Source: Acidobacteriota bacterium (GTDB taxonomy: Bacteria > Acidobacteriota > Vicinamibacteria > Vicinamibacterales > JACPPN01). From it: DNA of 43,163 nucleotides. This document shows positions 1-8,672 of the stretch, one piece after another. The position numbers and the translations under genes are program-made. Within the stretch, counting starts at the first letter, position 1. Each line of letters opens with the position of its first letter. The stretch is from NCBI GenBank assembly GCA_016190995.1, contig JACPPN010000256.1, forward strand, positions 1-43,163, given 5' to 3'. The notes beneath the pieces are model-generated. The model was not told the DNA's origin. It made no database searches and worked only from the letters and a program-made list of their open reading frames with translations.

Positions 1-16
1 CGGTAGTCGTTCATAG

Positions 17-163
17 GGCGCACATTCGTGCGCCACCTAGTCCGACGTGCGGGGCTGACCGAAGCAGGCGATCGTATCGGACCTGCTGAAAGCCGACCGC
101 CTGAAAGGCGGTGGGATTAAACCTGGCACGTCGGACTAAACCACTCCGCCACACTCGGCGGAG
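17..163. repeat. Multi-hairpin palindromic intergenic element
   Basis: Four hairpins lie within 147 bases. A perfect 7-bp hairpin sits at 17-23/28-34 with loop ATTC. A perfect 13-bp inverted repeat (38-50 with 126-138, arm TAGTCCGACGTGC) encloses two more: GCAGG+CGAT pairing with ATCG+CCTGC (64-86), and CCGCC-TGAAA-GGCGG (98-112). Outside it is a perfect 7-bp hairpin at 144-150/157-163 (CTCCGCC/GGCGGAG). GGAYTAAACC also occurs twice directly (114-123 and 133-142). This looks like a cluster of REP-type palindromes or a structured RNA. It is not a tRNA: the minus strand carries a D-arm-like stretch but no matching acceptor 3' half. Which strand is used, if any, is unknown, and the element may continue left of the window. 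Confidence 0.5.
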
Positions 164-273
164 CTTACAGCTTTGCGCTCCCCCGGACGGAGAGGCCTTT
201 CTCGCTTGGAAGTCAGCTGTAAAGGCTAAAGCGCGAGGACGTTACGCGCGCCGACACTGTAGCAAGCGTGTCG

Positions 274-293
274 AAACCGTGTCAACGGTTTTT
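274..293 (+). terminator. Weak hairpin with short T-tract
   Basis: AAACCGT (274-280) pairs perfectly with ACGGTTT (285-291) around loop GTCA, and the 3' arm runs into further Ts on the plus strand. The geometry resembles an intrinsic terminator for something transcribed rightwards from off-window or from the hairpin element. The stem has only three G-C pairs and no plus-strand gene is evident, so this is tentative. Confidence 0.2.
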
Positions 294-404
294 CGCAACG
301 CCCGCGCCCGTCGACCGGCTTATCGGACGCCCCGGCAATCAGCGTGAGGCCACGCGGCAGCTCTGGCAGGGCGAGAGTCCCAAGTCGCAGTCGCGTCCGT
401 GAAT

Positions 405-446
405 TCGGGACCAGGGACTCGGGACCAGGGGCTCGGGACTGGGAAT
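405..446. repeat. Heptamer tandem repeat, six units
   Basis: Six consecutive 7-base units read TCGGGAC, CAGGGAC, TCGGGAC, CAGGGGC, TCGGGAC and TGGGAAT. They form three 14-base units. The array abuts the TAA stop of the small membrane-protein gene (446-448). Shorter GGGA-rich heptamer runs also follow the stop codons of the second DUF4159 gene (36688) and the M20 amidohydrolase gene (38464). Confidence 0.75.
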
Positions 447-676
447 TACTCCCGTCGCCATCGGAGGAGCACCCGCGTGAGTCCCCAGCCAACGCCGAAC
501 GCAACCACTCCCAGACCGAAGGTTCGTGGACTGGGACCCAAAGGCCCGGCGGTTACAAGGGCGACGAGGAGGAGCCACATGCCGATGAGCTGGAAGAGGC
601 GACCCGTGTAGTAGAGCGTCGTCCGAAGGGCTGATTTCAAGGGGTGCGGTCGACAGCACCTGTCGTTTTGACGCAT
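446..676 (-). CDS. Small two-helix membrane protein
   Basis: A 76-residue protein of unknown function. It has a short basic N-terminus, an amphipathic stretch (ALRTTLYYTGRLFQLIG), a hydrophobic helix around residues 32-46, a turn rich in Gly/Pro (TAGPLGPSPR) and a second hydrophobic helix ending in LLRWRRE. The ATG at 676 is preferred because GGAGGAA lies nine bases upstream; a TTG at 685 would overlap that ribosome binding site. It sits 73 bp after mutL on the same strand, so it is probably the last gene of the operon. Similar short proteins are remembered from acidobacterial genomes, but no function can be given. It is real rather than a shadow because of its coherent hydrophobic pattern and good RBS. 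Confidence 0.7.
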   Translation of the reverse strand: MRQNDRCCRPHPLKSALRTTLYYTGRLFQLIGMWLLLVALVTAGPLGPSPRTFGLGVVAFGVGWGLTRVLLRWRRE

Positions 677-749
677 TCGGGCCAATTCCTCCGCGTTCTC
701 GCTGCCTCCGCGGTTGAGGCTTTGGATCAGTGGAGTCGCGTGGCCGGCT

Positions 750-2528
750 TCAGATCCGCTGGAAATTTTTTTCGATTTCCCGTCGGGTCAGCTTCAGCAC
801 GACCGGCCGGCCGTGCGGGCAGACGGTCGAGTACGCCGTGCGGCGCAGTTCGTCCAGGATGTAACGCATCTTGTCGGCGGTCAACGGGTCATTCGCCTTG
901 ACTGCGGCATGGCAGGCTGTCGTCGCGGCGATCCGGCGCAGGGCGTCTTCGACCCCGCCACCGCGATCGAGCCCTTCCAGATCCTCAGCAAGCGCCCGCA
1001 CGGCCGCGGCGGCTTCCTCAAGGCCGAGCAGTGCCGGCACGGCGGTCACTCTGATGGTGCCGCCCCCGAATTCCTCCAGCTCGAAGCCCAAGCGGTCGAG
1101 GTCGGCGGCGTGCGTCGCGACGGCTTGACGCTGCCCTGCGGGCATGTCGATGAGCAACGGATGCAGAAGCCGCTGGCTCTCGAGTCGTCCCGCGTTGAGA
1201 CGTTCGAGCACCTGCTCAAACAACACACGCTCGTGCGCAACGTGCTGATCGACGATAGCGACCCCTTCGGCGTCGACCGCGACGATGTAGGTGTCGCGAA
1301 ACTGCCCGAGCGGGATCATCGGCTGAAGGTCCGGCACCTGGGTGCCCGGTGTAGGCTCGGCTGAAGTCGCAGTACCGAGGCTCGCCGGTGACAGGGCATC
1401 CGAAAGCGGCGCGCGGCCGAACGCCTCGGTAACCGTCGTCCAGCGACTGGCTGCAGACATCCCGCCCATGATTCCGGGAATCGCCGGCGCGATCGGGCGG
1501 GCGGCCGCGCGGTCCCCTTCCAACCGAAGCTGCAATTCAGGCGTCCGGCCCTTGCCGAGCGCATCGCCAAGCGCGCGGCGAATCACTTCGTGGACGAGCG
1601 ACTGGTCGAGAAACCGCACCTCAGCCTTGGTGGGATGTACGTTGACGTCCACCCTGTCGGGGGCCAGCTCGATGAACAGGTGGACTTCCGGACTTCGCTC
1701 CTTGATGGTCGCCTGACTGTATGCATCGATGATGGCGTGAGAGACGGTACGGTCTTTCACGATCCGGCGATTCACGAAGATGTTCTGCGGGCCGCGGACC
1801 GGACCCTGGTCGCCCAGCGCCGCCACGAAGCCGAAGACGTCGAGGCCACCACCGTGCCTCCGCACCTCGATGAGATCGGCGCGATCGCCATAAAGCTGGA
1901 AGAATCTCTCTTCGAGCGACCGAGCGGGCGGACACTGCAGCACGGTCCGGCGGGCGCTGACGAGCGTGAAGCCGATTTCAGGATAGCCGAGCGCCAGTTG
2001 CGTCACGGTGCGGGAAATCTGCGCTGACTCGGCCGCGTCCGATTTCAGGAACTTGCGTCGAGCCGGCAGGTTGTAGAACAGGTCGGCGACCTCGACGAGC
2101 GTGCCTTCGGGCGCGCCGACCTCGCGCATCGCGGCGAGCGTCCCGCCGTTCACGCGCAGCTCGGTCGCCGCCACCGTGCCTCGCGCATGCGTGCGCATGA
2201 ACAGATGCGAGACCGACGCGATGCTCGGCAACGCTTCACCACGGAACCCCAGCGTGACGATGCCGGCGAGATCTTCGGGTCGCGCGATCTTGCTCGTGGC
2301 ATGCCGCTCGATGGCGAGGCGCGCATCGTCGGGCTCCATTCCCTCGCCATCGTCCTCCACGCGGATCAGCTTCTTTCCGCCGAATTCGCTCGCCACGGCG
2401 ATGCGTCGCGCACCGGCGTCGATGGCGTTCTCGACGAGCTCCTTGACAACCGAGGCCGGCCGCTCGACGACCTCTCCGGCGGCGATTTGATTCGCAAGAT
2501 CCGGCGGAAGCCGGTGGATGCGTGCCAT
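750..2528 (-). CDS. mutL: DNA mismatch repair protein MutL
   Basis: A 592-residue MutL that couples mismatch recognition by MutS to strand incision. The N-terminal GHKL ATPase shows ENAIDAGA (33-40), DDGEG (59-63) and GFRGEAL (94-100). A linker of about 70 residues follows residue 330. The C-terminal dimerisation and endonuclease domain carries DQHVAHERVLFE (from residue 427), close to the DQHA(X)2E(X)4E nicking motif with Val in place of Ala. ACHAAVK (about 538) and CPHGRP (about 570) complete the metal site. It is therefore predicted to be a nicking MutL, as in organisms without MutH. ATG start, 30 bp after corA. It is unusual to find it at the end of a translation/Mg2+ operon rather than next to mutS. 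Confidence 0.96.
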   Translation of the reverse strand: MARIHRLPPDLANQIAAGEVVERPASVVKELVENAIDAGARRIAVASEFGGKKLIRVEDDGEGMEPDDARLAIERHATSKIARPEDLAGIVTLGFRGEALPSIASVSHLFMRTHARGTVAATELRVNGGTLAAMREVGAPEGTLVEVADLFYNLPARRKFLKSDAAESAQISRTVTQLALGYPEIGFTLVSARRTVLQCPPARSLEERFFQLYGDRADLIEVRRHGGGLDVFGFVAALGDQGPVRGPQNIFVNRRIVKDRTVSHAIIDAYSQATIKERSPEVHLFIELAPDRVDVNVHPTKAEVRFLDQSLVHEVIRRALGDALGKGRTPELQLRLEGDRAAARPIAPAIPGIMGGMSAASRWTTVTEAFGRAPLSDALSPASLGTATSAEPTPGTQVPDLQPMIPLGQFRDTYIVAVDAEGVAIVDQHVAHERVLFEQVLERLNAGRLESQRLLHPLLIDMPAGQRQAVATHAADLDRLGFELEEFGGGTIRVTAVPALLGLEEAAAAVRALAEDLEGLDRGGGVEDALRRIAATTACHAAVKANDPLTADKMRYILDELRRTAYSTVCPHGRPVVLKLTRREIEKNFQRI

Positions 2529-2558
2529 ACAGCGGTGCCGCAGAAGGCCGGCGACCCG

Positions 2559-3527
2559 TCAGAGCCAGCGGTGCCTGCGGAAATAGAGGAGCATGAGGCC
2601 GGACACCGTCAGCATGACGGCGACGACCCACCAGAACTGCGCGAGATCGCCGCCCGGAAACTCGACCAAGTGGACGTTCATCCCGTACAACCCGGTGACG
2701 ACGGTCATGGGCATGAAGATCGTCGAGATGACCGTCAGGACCTTCATCACTTCGTTCAACTGGTTCGACACGTTCGACAGGTGCGCCTCGAGCAGGCCAG
2801 TGATGCGATCCTGAAAGGCCATGGAAAGATCGGCGAGCCGCACGAAGTGATCGTAGACGTCACGAAACCGGTACGTGACGGCCTCCTTGACCTGCGGGAA
2901 CTCGGGGCGTGCCAGCCGGCTGACGACGTCGCGCTGCGGCAGTGTGACGCGCCGGAGCGACGCGACGTCCTTTTTCAACGCCAGGATCGACTTGATGACG
3001 GCCCGCCGCGGCGGCGCCTCGAACACTTCCTTCTCCAGCTCGTCGAGCTTCTCTTCGAGCTTTTCCACCTCCGGCTGATAGTTGTCCACGATCGTATCCA
3101 CGATGTGGTGCATCAAGGCCGACGGGCCCTCGGCGAGGATGTGGTTGTTGCGGACGCAGATGTCGCGCATCCGCGCGACCGATCGACTGTCACCGTCGTG
3201 CACGGTCACCAGGTAGTTCGACCCGAGAAAGAAATCCACGTCATGGGTCGCAAAGCGATGCGCTGATTCCTCCAGGTCGATGCCGTGGAGGATGACGTAG
3301 AGGTAGCCGTCGTAAGTCTCGACCTTCGGGTGATGGATGGCGCTCAGGGCGTCTTCCACGGCGAGCTCGTGAAAGTGAAAGAGGTCACTGAGGATCCGCG
3401 ACTCTTCGCCCGTCGCGCCCGCGAGATCGACCCAGATGGTCGTTCGCGAGTGACCCTGGAGCAGCGCCGGATCGAGCGTGTCGACCCGGCGCGTCTGACC
3501 GTTCGCGTGGACGAAGATGGTGATCAC
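2559..3527 (-). CDS. corA: CorA-family magnesium/cobalt channel
   Basis: A 322-residue inner-membrane divalent cation channel. The soluble N-terminal alpha/beta funnel is followed by a long charged helix (EKLEEKLDELEKEVFEAPPR region, about residues 150-175). Two C-terminal transmembrane helices are separated by the signature YGMNV, which contains the GMN pore motif. The protein ends in a basic tail (YFRRHRWL). GTG start at 3527, 8 bp downstream of the ppdK stop, so the two are co-transcribed and probably coupled. This is the third ion-transport membrane protein of the same operon, after the CorC-like protein and MgtE. Mg2+, Co2+ and Ni2+ selectivity cannot be decided from sequence. Confidence 0.93.
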   Translation of the reverse strand: MITIFVHANGQTRRVDTLDPALLQGHSRTTIWVDLAGATGEESRILSDLFHFHELAVEDALSAIHHPKVETYDGYLYVILHGIDLEESAHRFATHDVDFFLGSNYLVTVHDGDSRSVARMRDICVRNNHILAEGPSALMHHIVDTIVDNYQPEVEKLEEKLDELEKEVFEAPPRRAVIKSILALKKDVASLRRVTLPQRDVVSRLARPEFPQVKEAVTYRFRDVYDHFVRLADLSMAFQDRITGLLEAHLSNVSNQLNEVMKVLTVISTIFMPMTVVTGLYGMNVHLVEFPGGDLAQFWWVVAVMLTVSGLMLLYFRRHRWL

Positions 3528-3535
3528 GCCTGCTC

Positions 3536-6337
3536 TCAGTCCCCCACCCTTACCGACAGCGCCGCCTGCGCCGCCGCCAGACGGGCGACCGGCACACGGT
3601 ACGGCGAGGCGCTGACATAGTCGAGCCCCACGTTCTCGAAGAAGTGAATCGACGCGGGATCGCCGCCATGTTCGCCGCAGACGCCGAGCTTGAGGTCAGG
3701 TCGCGCCCCTCGGCCTTTCTGGACCCCCTCGCGCACCAGCCAGCCGACCCCGACGGTATCGAGCGACGCGAACGGATCGCGCTCGAGAATCTTCTTCTCC
3801 CGGTAGACGCCGAGGAACTTGCCGATGTCGTCACGCGAAAAGCCGAAGGTGAGCTGCGTCAGGTCGTTCGTCCCGAACGAGAAGAACTGCGCTTCGGTCG
3901 CGATTTCGTCCGCCGTCACGGCGCCTCTCGGCACTTCGATCATCGTCCCGACCAGATACTCGACGCGAATCCCCTGCGCGTCCATCACCTCGCGCGCGAC
4001 GCGATCGACGATGACCTTCTGGTCGCGGAGCTCTTTCACGTGGCCGACCAGGGGGATCATGATTTCGGGGACCACCGGAAGGCCATCCTTCGCGAGCCGG
4101 CAGGCGGCTTCGATGATCGCCCGCGTCTGCATCTCGGTGATTTCGGGGTAGGTGATGCCGAGCCGCACCCCGCGGTGGCCGAGCATCGGGTTGAACTCGT
4201 GGAGTTGCTCGACGCGTTGAAGCAGACGTCGCCGCGCCTCAAGCGTTTCGCCGCCCTGGCCTGCCGCCTCCATCTTCGCAATCTCCACCATGAGCTCCTC
4301 CCGTTTCGGCAGAAACTCGTGAAGCGGCGGATCGAGCGTCCTGATCGTGACGGGCGTTCCGTGCATCGCCTTGAAGACCCCGTAGAAGTCCTCCCGCTGG
4401 AGCGGCAAGAGCTTCTCAAGCGCCGCCCGGCGATCCCCCTCGTTGTCGGCGAGGATCATCTGCTGCACGAGCTCGATGCGTCCTTCGCCGAAGAACATGT
4501 GCTCCGTGCGGCACAGCCCGATGCCGCGCGCGCCAAACGCATACGCCGTTTCCGCCTGGTCGGGCAGGTCGGCATTGGCCCGGATGCCGAGGCGCCGGAC
4601 CGAATCGGCCCATCCCAACAGGCGGCTGAACCGCTGATAGATGTCCGACTGCCCCGGAGCGAGCTGCCCGTGAACGACCTGGAGAATCTCGCTCGGTTTC
4701 GTCGCCGCCTGTCCGGTCTTCACTTCACCCGTCAGACCGTCGAACGAAATGAACTCACCTTCCTGGATCGCGTGACCGTGCAGCGAGAAGGCCCGGCCGC
4801 CTTCCTCGATCTGGAGCGCGCCGGCGCCGACGATGGAGGGCTTTCCCATCTGGCGCCCGACGACGGCGGCGTGCGACGTCATGCCGCCGGTCGCGGTGAG
4901 GATGCCCTCGGCGACGAACATGCCGTGAATGTCGTCCGGCACCGTCTCCTTGCGGACCAGGATGACGCGTCTGCCCTGGTTCGTCCATTTCACCGCGTCG
5001 TCGGCGGTGAAGACGACCTGACCGCACGCGGCGCCCGGCGACGCCGGCAGCCCGGTGGTCGCGACCGGCAGCGCCTTCCACTCCTCCGGATCGAACACGG
5101 GCGCGAGCAGCTGCGAGAGCGACTCGGGATCGACGAGCAGCACGGCCTCTCTCGGCGTCACGAGCTTCTCGTCCACGAGGTCGGTCGCAATCACGAGCGC
5201 CGCGAAGCCGGTGCGTTTACCGCTGCGGGTCTGCAGCATGAAGAGACGCTCGTCCTGAATCGTGAACTCGAAGTCCTGCACGTCCTTGTAGTGGCGCTCG
5301 AGCCGCGTCGTAATATCACGCAGCTCGGTGTACGCCTTCGGCATGAGGCGCTCCAGCTCGTGAATCGGCTGCGGCGTGCGGATGCCGGCCACGACGTCTT
5401 CGCCCTGCGCGTTGACGAGAAACTCGCCATAGAAGTCGTGTGCGCCGGTCGCGGGATTGCGCGTGAAGCCGACACCTGTGGCGGATCGATGGCCCGTGTT
5501 GCCGAAGACCATCATCTGCACGTTGACCGCCGTGCCGATGTGATCGGGGATGTCATAGATGCGCCGGTACTCCCTCGCGCGCGGGTTGTTCCATGAGCCG
5601 AAGACCGCATCGCGCGCCATCCGCAGCTGCTCGAGCGGATCTTCCGGAAACGCCCGGCCCGCCCGGGCGCGAGCCACCTTTTTGTAGCGCCGCACGACGT
5701 CGCGGAGCGCCCGTTCGCCGAGGTCGGTGTCAAGCGTCGCGCCCGCGGAGTGTTTAACAGCCTCGAACTCGCGCTCGAACGCGTCCTTGGGAATCTCCAG
5801 AACCACGTTCCCGAACATCTGGATGAAGCGGCGATAGCTGTCGAAGGCGAAGCGTCCGTTCGAGGTCCGTTTCTTGAGGCCTTCCACGGTCGCATCGTTC
5901 AGCCCGAGATTGAGAATCGTGTCCATCATGCCGGGCATCGAAAACTTGGCGCCCGAGCGGACCGAGACCAGAAGCGGATTGTCGCGCGAACCGAGCGTCG
6001 CGCCGGCCGTCTTCTCCAGCTTGCGGAGGTTGGCGATCATCTCGGCGTCGACCGCGGCCGACGTGCGCCGGTGCTGCTCGTAATACCGCGTGCAGGCGCC
6101 GGTGGATATTGTGAATCCCGGCGGCACCGGCAGCCCGGCGTTCGTCATCTCGGCAAGTCCCGATCCCTTCCCGCCGAGCAGGTCCTTCATCGTCCGATCG
6201 CCGTCGGCCTTGCCGTTGCCGAAGAAGTACACGTGTTTCGTCCGAGGGGATCCGCGCCTGGCGGCCTTGGCGGCTCGGCCTTTCCCAATCGGGCGTCGGG
6301 CCGTACGGGTCGCAGCTTTCGATCGTGATCGCGCCAT
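3536..6337 (-). CDS. ppdK: Pyruvate, phosphate dikinase
   Basis: A 933-residue PPDK that interconverts pyruvate, ATP and Pi with PEP, AMP and PPi. The N-terminal ATP-grasp domain begins near residue 34 (KHVYFFGNGK). The central phosphohistidine domain has TGGMTSHA with catalytic His at residue 489. The C-terminal PEP/pyruvate TIM barrel carries the catalytic Cys at residue 887 (VCGEHGGDP). The first 33 residues are an extra Lys/Arg/Ala-rich extension not normal for the family. An upstream GGAG at suitable spacing supports the ATG at 6337. The gene lies between glyS (52 bp gap) and corA. A glyQS-ppdK order is familiar from other bacteria. The enzyme needs Mg2+ and NH4+/K+, which may relate to the adjacent Mg2+ channel gene. 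Confidence 0.96.
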   Translation of the reverse strand: MARSRSKAATRTARRPIGKGRAAKAARRGSPRTKHVYFFGNGKADGDRTMKDLLGGKGSGLAEMTNAGLPVPPGFTISTGACTRYYEQHRRTSAAVDAEMIANLRKLEKTAGATLGSRDNPLLVSVRSGAKFSMPGMMDTILNLGLNDATVEGLKKRTSNGRFAFDSYRRFIQMFGNVVLEIPKDAFEREFEAVKHSAGATLDTDLGERALRDVVRRYKKVARARAGRAFPEDPLEQLRMARDAVFGSWNNPRAREYRRIYDIPDHIGTAVNVQMMVFGNTGHRSATGVGFTRNPATGAHDFYGEFLVNAQGEDVVAGIRTPQPIHELERLMPKAYTELRDITTRLERHYKDVQDFEFTIQDERLFMLQTRSGKRTGFAALVIATDLVDEKLVTPREAVLLVDPESLSQLLAPVFDPEEWKALPVATTGLPASPGAACGQVVFTADDAVKWTNQGRRVILVRKETVPDDIHGMFVAEGILTATGGMTSHAAVVGRQMGKPSIVGAGALQIEEGGRAFSLHGHAIQEGEFISFDGLTGEVKTGQAATKPSEILQVVHGQLAPGQSDIYQRFSRLLGWADSVRRLGIRANADLPDQAETAYAFGARGIGLCRTEHMFFGEGRIELVQQMILADNEGDRRAALEKLLPLQREDFYGVFKAMHGTPVTIRTLDPPLHEFLPKREELMVEIAKMEAAGQGGETLEARRRLLQRVEQLHEFNPMLGHRGVRLGITYPEITEMQTRAIIEAACRLAKDGLPVVPEIMIPLVGHVKELRDQKVIVDRVAREVMDAQGIRVEYLVGTMIEVPRGAVTADEIATEAQFFSFGTNDLTQLTFGFSRDDIGKFLGVYREKKILERDPFASLDTVGVGWLVREGVQKGRGARPDLKLGVCGEHGGDPASIHFFENVGLDYVSASPYRVPVARLAAAQAALSVRVGD

Positions 6338-6389
6338 TCGGTCATCACTCCGTGAAAGCGGAGCGCGTCGGCTCCAGGTTCTTGAAATC

Positions 6390-8630
6390 CTAGGTCGCCT
6401 GCGGTGCGACCTCGGAGATGTCGGCCATCCGGAGAATGAGGTTCCGCAAGCGATTCATCAGGCGCAGGCGCCCTTTCCGCAGGCGCTCGTCCTCGGCCAT
6501 CACCAGTACCTCGACGAAGAAGCGGTCGACGACAGGACGAAGCGCCGCGATTTCCGTGAGCGCGCGCTGGTATGCGTGATGGTCCGGCACCAGGCGTTCG
6601 GTAGCCGATCGCACGCGTGCCACTCCGCGCTCCAGCGCGAGCTCCGCCGGCTCCCTGAGAATGGCCTCGAGCGGTGCGTCGCTCTCCTCCGCCGACGCGA
6701 ACTGGTCGGGCGGCAGTTCACGCGCGATGTTCTTGACGCGCTTGAACAGCACGGCGAGCGCCTCGAGGTCGGTCGAGCCGCGCAACGCGCCGAGCGCGTC
6801 CAGCTTCCACCGCGCCTCCAGCGGACGGATGAGCGGCACGCGTTCATGCGTCACCGCCCGCACCTCGCCGCGCCGGAAATGCCGCTGCTCGAACAGGTAC
6901 CGAAGGCGCTCGAGAATGAAATCGTTCAACCGCGCGAGCGCCGACCTGTCCCAGCCGGGCGTCGGCTTCTGGAGCAGCGCGGCGGCCTGATCGATCAGGG
7001 CACCAATCGCCGGTGCTGCCCGGTTGCTCGCGAGGATCGGCAGATCGATCAGAATCCTCAACGCCCCAAGCGTGAGGCGCCGCAGCCCGAATGGATCGCG
7101 CGAGCCAGTCGGCTCTTCGCCGACGCCGAACAGGCCGACGATCGTATCCAGCTTGTCAGCCAATGCGACTGCAGCCCACGACGTCGCGGCATCGCCGAGA
7201 TCCTGGCTGGAAGGCGGCGCGTCCGGCTCGACCGCGGCGGGCAGGTAGTGATGGTAGATCGCTTTCCAGACCGGTCCGGGCAGCCCTTCCTCTCGCGCGT
7301 AGATCCCGCCCATCACGCCCTGAAGCTCCGTGAACTCGCGCACCATGTCGGTTGCGAGATCCACTTTGGCGAGGCGCCCCGCCTGCTCGGCGGCTTCGGC
7401 GTTCTCCGGGGTGTTCAGGACCTCGCGCGCGATCCAGCCAGCCAGCCGCGCCAGCCGCTCAGCCTTCTCGCGATAGCTGCCGAGGTAGCGATGGAAGAGG
7501 AGCGTGTCGAGCCGCGCGAGCCGTCCTTCCAGGCCGACGTGTCGATCCGATTCCCAAAAGAACCGGGCATCCCGGAGGCGCGCCGTGAGGACCCGCTCGG
7601 CGTTCCGCGCGATGGTGCGGGCATTGTCGGGCTGCGTGTTCACAACGGCCAGAAACGCCGGAAGCAGTCGGCCGGATTCGCTCTCGATCGGAAAGAAATG
7701 CTGATGATGAATCATCGTCGTCGTCAGGACTTCGGCGGGCAGATCGAGAAAATCGACCGGGAACGCGCCGCCGATGACGGATGGATACTCCACCAGGTCG
7801 GGCACTTCCTGGATGAGCCCCGTCATCCCCGGGGCCGACCGGCTCACGCGACCGCCCAGCCGGCGCGCGTGCACATCGAGCTCGCGCGCGATGCGATCGC
7901 TCCGCTCGTGGCGATCGAGGACGACGAAGTGTTCGGAAAGGCGGGCCCGGTAATCCTCGAAGCTCCGCACCTTGATGGTACGGCCGGCGCGACCGCTCGT
8001 CGCGAGGAACCGGTGGCCATACGTCGTCGCGCCCGAACGGACCTCCTGCACCTGCCCGGATTGCGCCACGCCGCTCCGCTTGATGCCGAACGGCACGACG
8101 CGGCCGCCGTAGAGGAACACCAGCCAGCGGATCGGACGCCCGAACGGCAGCTCCCCTCTCCCGTCGTCGAGGAGCGCATCCCAGCGCATCACCCTCGGAA
8201 AGGTCACATCGCGAAGCAACGCCGCGAGCACGTCGGGCAAGACGTCGACGGCGGCTTTGGGGCGGTGGCGTTGCTGGTACGCGAGATAGAGGCCCTTGGG
8301 CGTCAGCACGCGCGCCAGGCCGGCCACCCCGACGCCGTACTTGCGCGCGAATCCCAGGGCCGCGGGAGTTGGGTCGCCGTCCGGCCGGAACGCGGCCGAA
8401 ACCGGCGGGCCCGTGATCGTCTCTTCGAATTCGCTCTGGCGATCGGCGACGCGCGCAATCCGGACGGTCAGGCGTCGCGGCGTGCTGAACGTCTCGATCG
8501 GGGAGGCCACGGCCAGTCGGGTCTCCTTGAGGCGCTCGCCGATGTGCTCACCGATCTGCTCGGTCAGCGACGCCAGCCAGCTCGCCGGAAGCTCCTCGCA
8601 GCCGATCTCCAGCAGCAGCTCACGGTCCAT
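6390..8630 (-). CDS. glyS: Glycyl-tRNA synthetase beta subunit
   Basis: A 746-residue beta subunit of the bacterial alpha2beta2 GlyRS. It starts with the typical LLEIGCEELPA motif and ends in a helical DALR-type anticodon-binding region (residues about 560-740). An HD-like stretch (TTMIHHQHFFPIE, about 290-302) matches the family. It provides tRNA-Gly binding while the alpha subunit catalyses glycyl-adenylate formation. ATG start at 8630, 42 bp after glyQ. Length is slightly over the usual 690-700 residues but no foreign insertion is obvious. Confidence 0.96.
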   Translation of the reverse strand: MDRELLLEIGCEELPASWLASLTEQIGEHIGERLKETRLAVASPIETFSTPRRLTVRIARVADRQSEFEETITGPPVSAAFRPDGDPTPAALGFARKYGVGVAGLARVLTPKGLYLAYQQRHRPKAAVDVLPDVLAALLRDVTFPRVMRWDALLDDGRGELPFGRPIRWLVFLYGGRVVPFGIKRSGVAQSGQVQEVRSGATTYGHRFLATSGRAGRTIKVRSFEDYRARLSEHFVVLDRHERSDRIARELDVHARRLGGRVSRSAPGMTGLIQEVPDLVEYPSVIGGAFPVDFLDLPAEVLTTTMIHHQHFFPIESESGRLLPAFLAVVNTQPDNARTIARNAERVLTARLRDARFFWESDRHVGLEGRLARLDTLLFHRYLGSYREKAERLARLAGWIAREVLNTPENAEAAEQAGRLAKVDLATDMVREFTELQGVMGGIYAREEGLPGPVWKAIYHHYLPAAVEPDAPPSSQDLGDAATSWAAVALADKLDTIVGLFGVGEEPTGSRDPFGLRRLTLGALRILIDLPILASNRAAPAIGALIDQAAALLQKPTPGWDRSALARLNDFILERLRYLFEQRHFRRGEVRAVTHERVPLIRPLEARWKLDALGALRGSTDLEALAVLFKRVKNIARELPPDQFASAEESDAPLEAILREPAELALERGVARVRSATERLVPDHHAYQRALTEIAALRPVVDRFFVEVLVMAEDERLRKGRLRLMNRLRNLILRMADISEVAPQAT

Positions 8631-8672
8631 CTAAGGCTTTTGACGCCGGACTCAGGTTCAAGGCGTGAGTCG

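Larger units (their letters stand above)
1..445. other. Intergenic region without a convincing gene
   Basis: No reading frame here looks like a protein. The ORFs are arginine-rich, lack recognisable domains and are typical of high-GC non-coding DNA. The left part (17-163) is a dense cluster of hairpins and the right edge (405-446) is a heptamer tandem repeat; both are listed separately. Between them lies a weak A/T-rich hairpin at 274-293. The minus-strand operon ending at 446 must terminate in or beyond this region, but no classical hairpin plus U-tract is visible on that strand. Confidence 0.6.

Noticed and set aside
1-163. tRNA-Ser/Leu or tRNA-Glu-like gene on the minus strand
   Set aside because: There is a D-arm-like GGCGGAGTGGTTTAGTCC and a CTTTCAG loop, but no matching acceptor 3' half or T-arm. 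The pieces are better explained by the hairpin cluster.
3644-5596. 650-residue plus-strand ORF opposite ppdK
   Set aside because: Arg/His/Leu-rich sequence with no domain, fully antisense to a conserved gene. High GC gives long open antisense frames.
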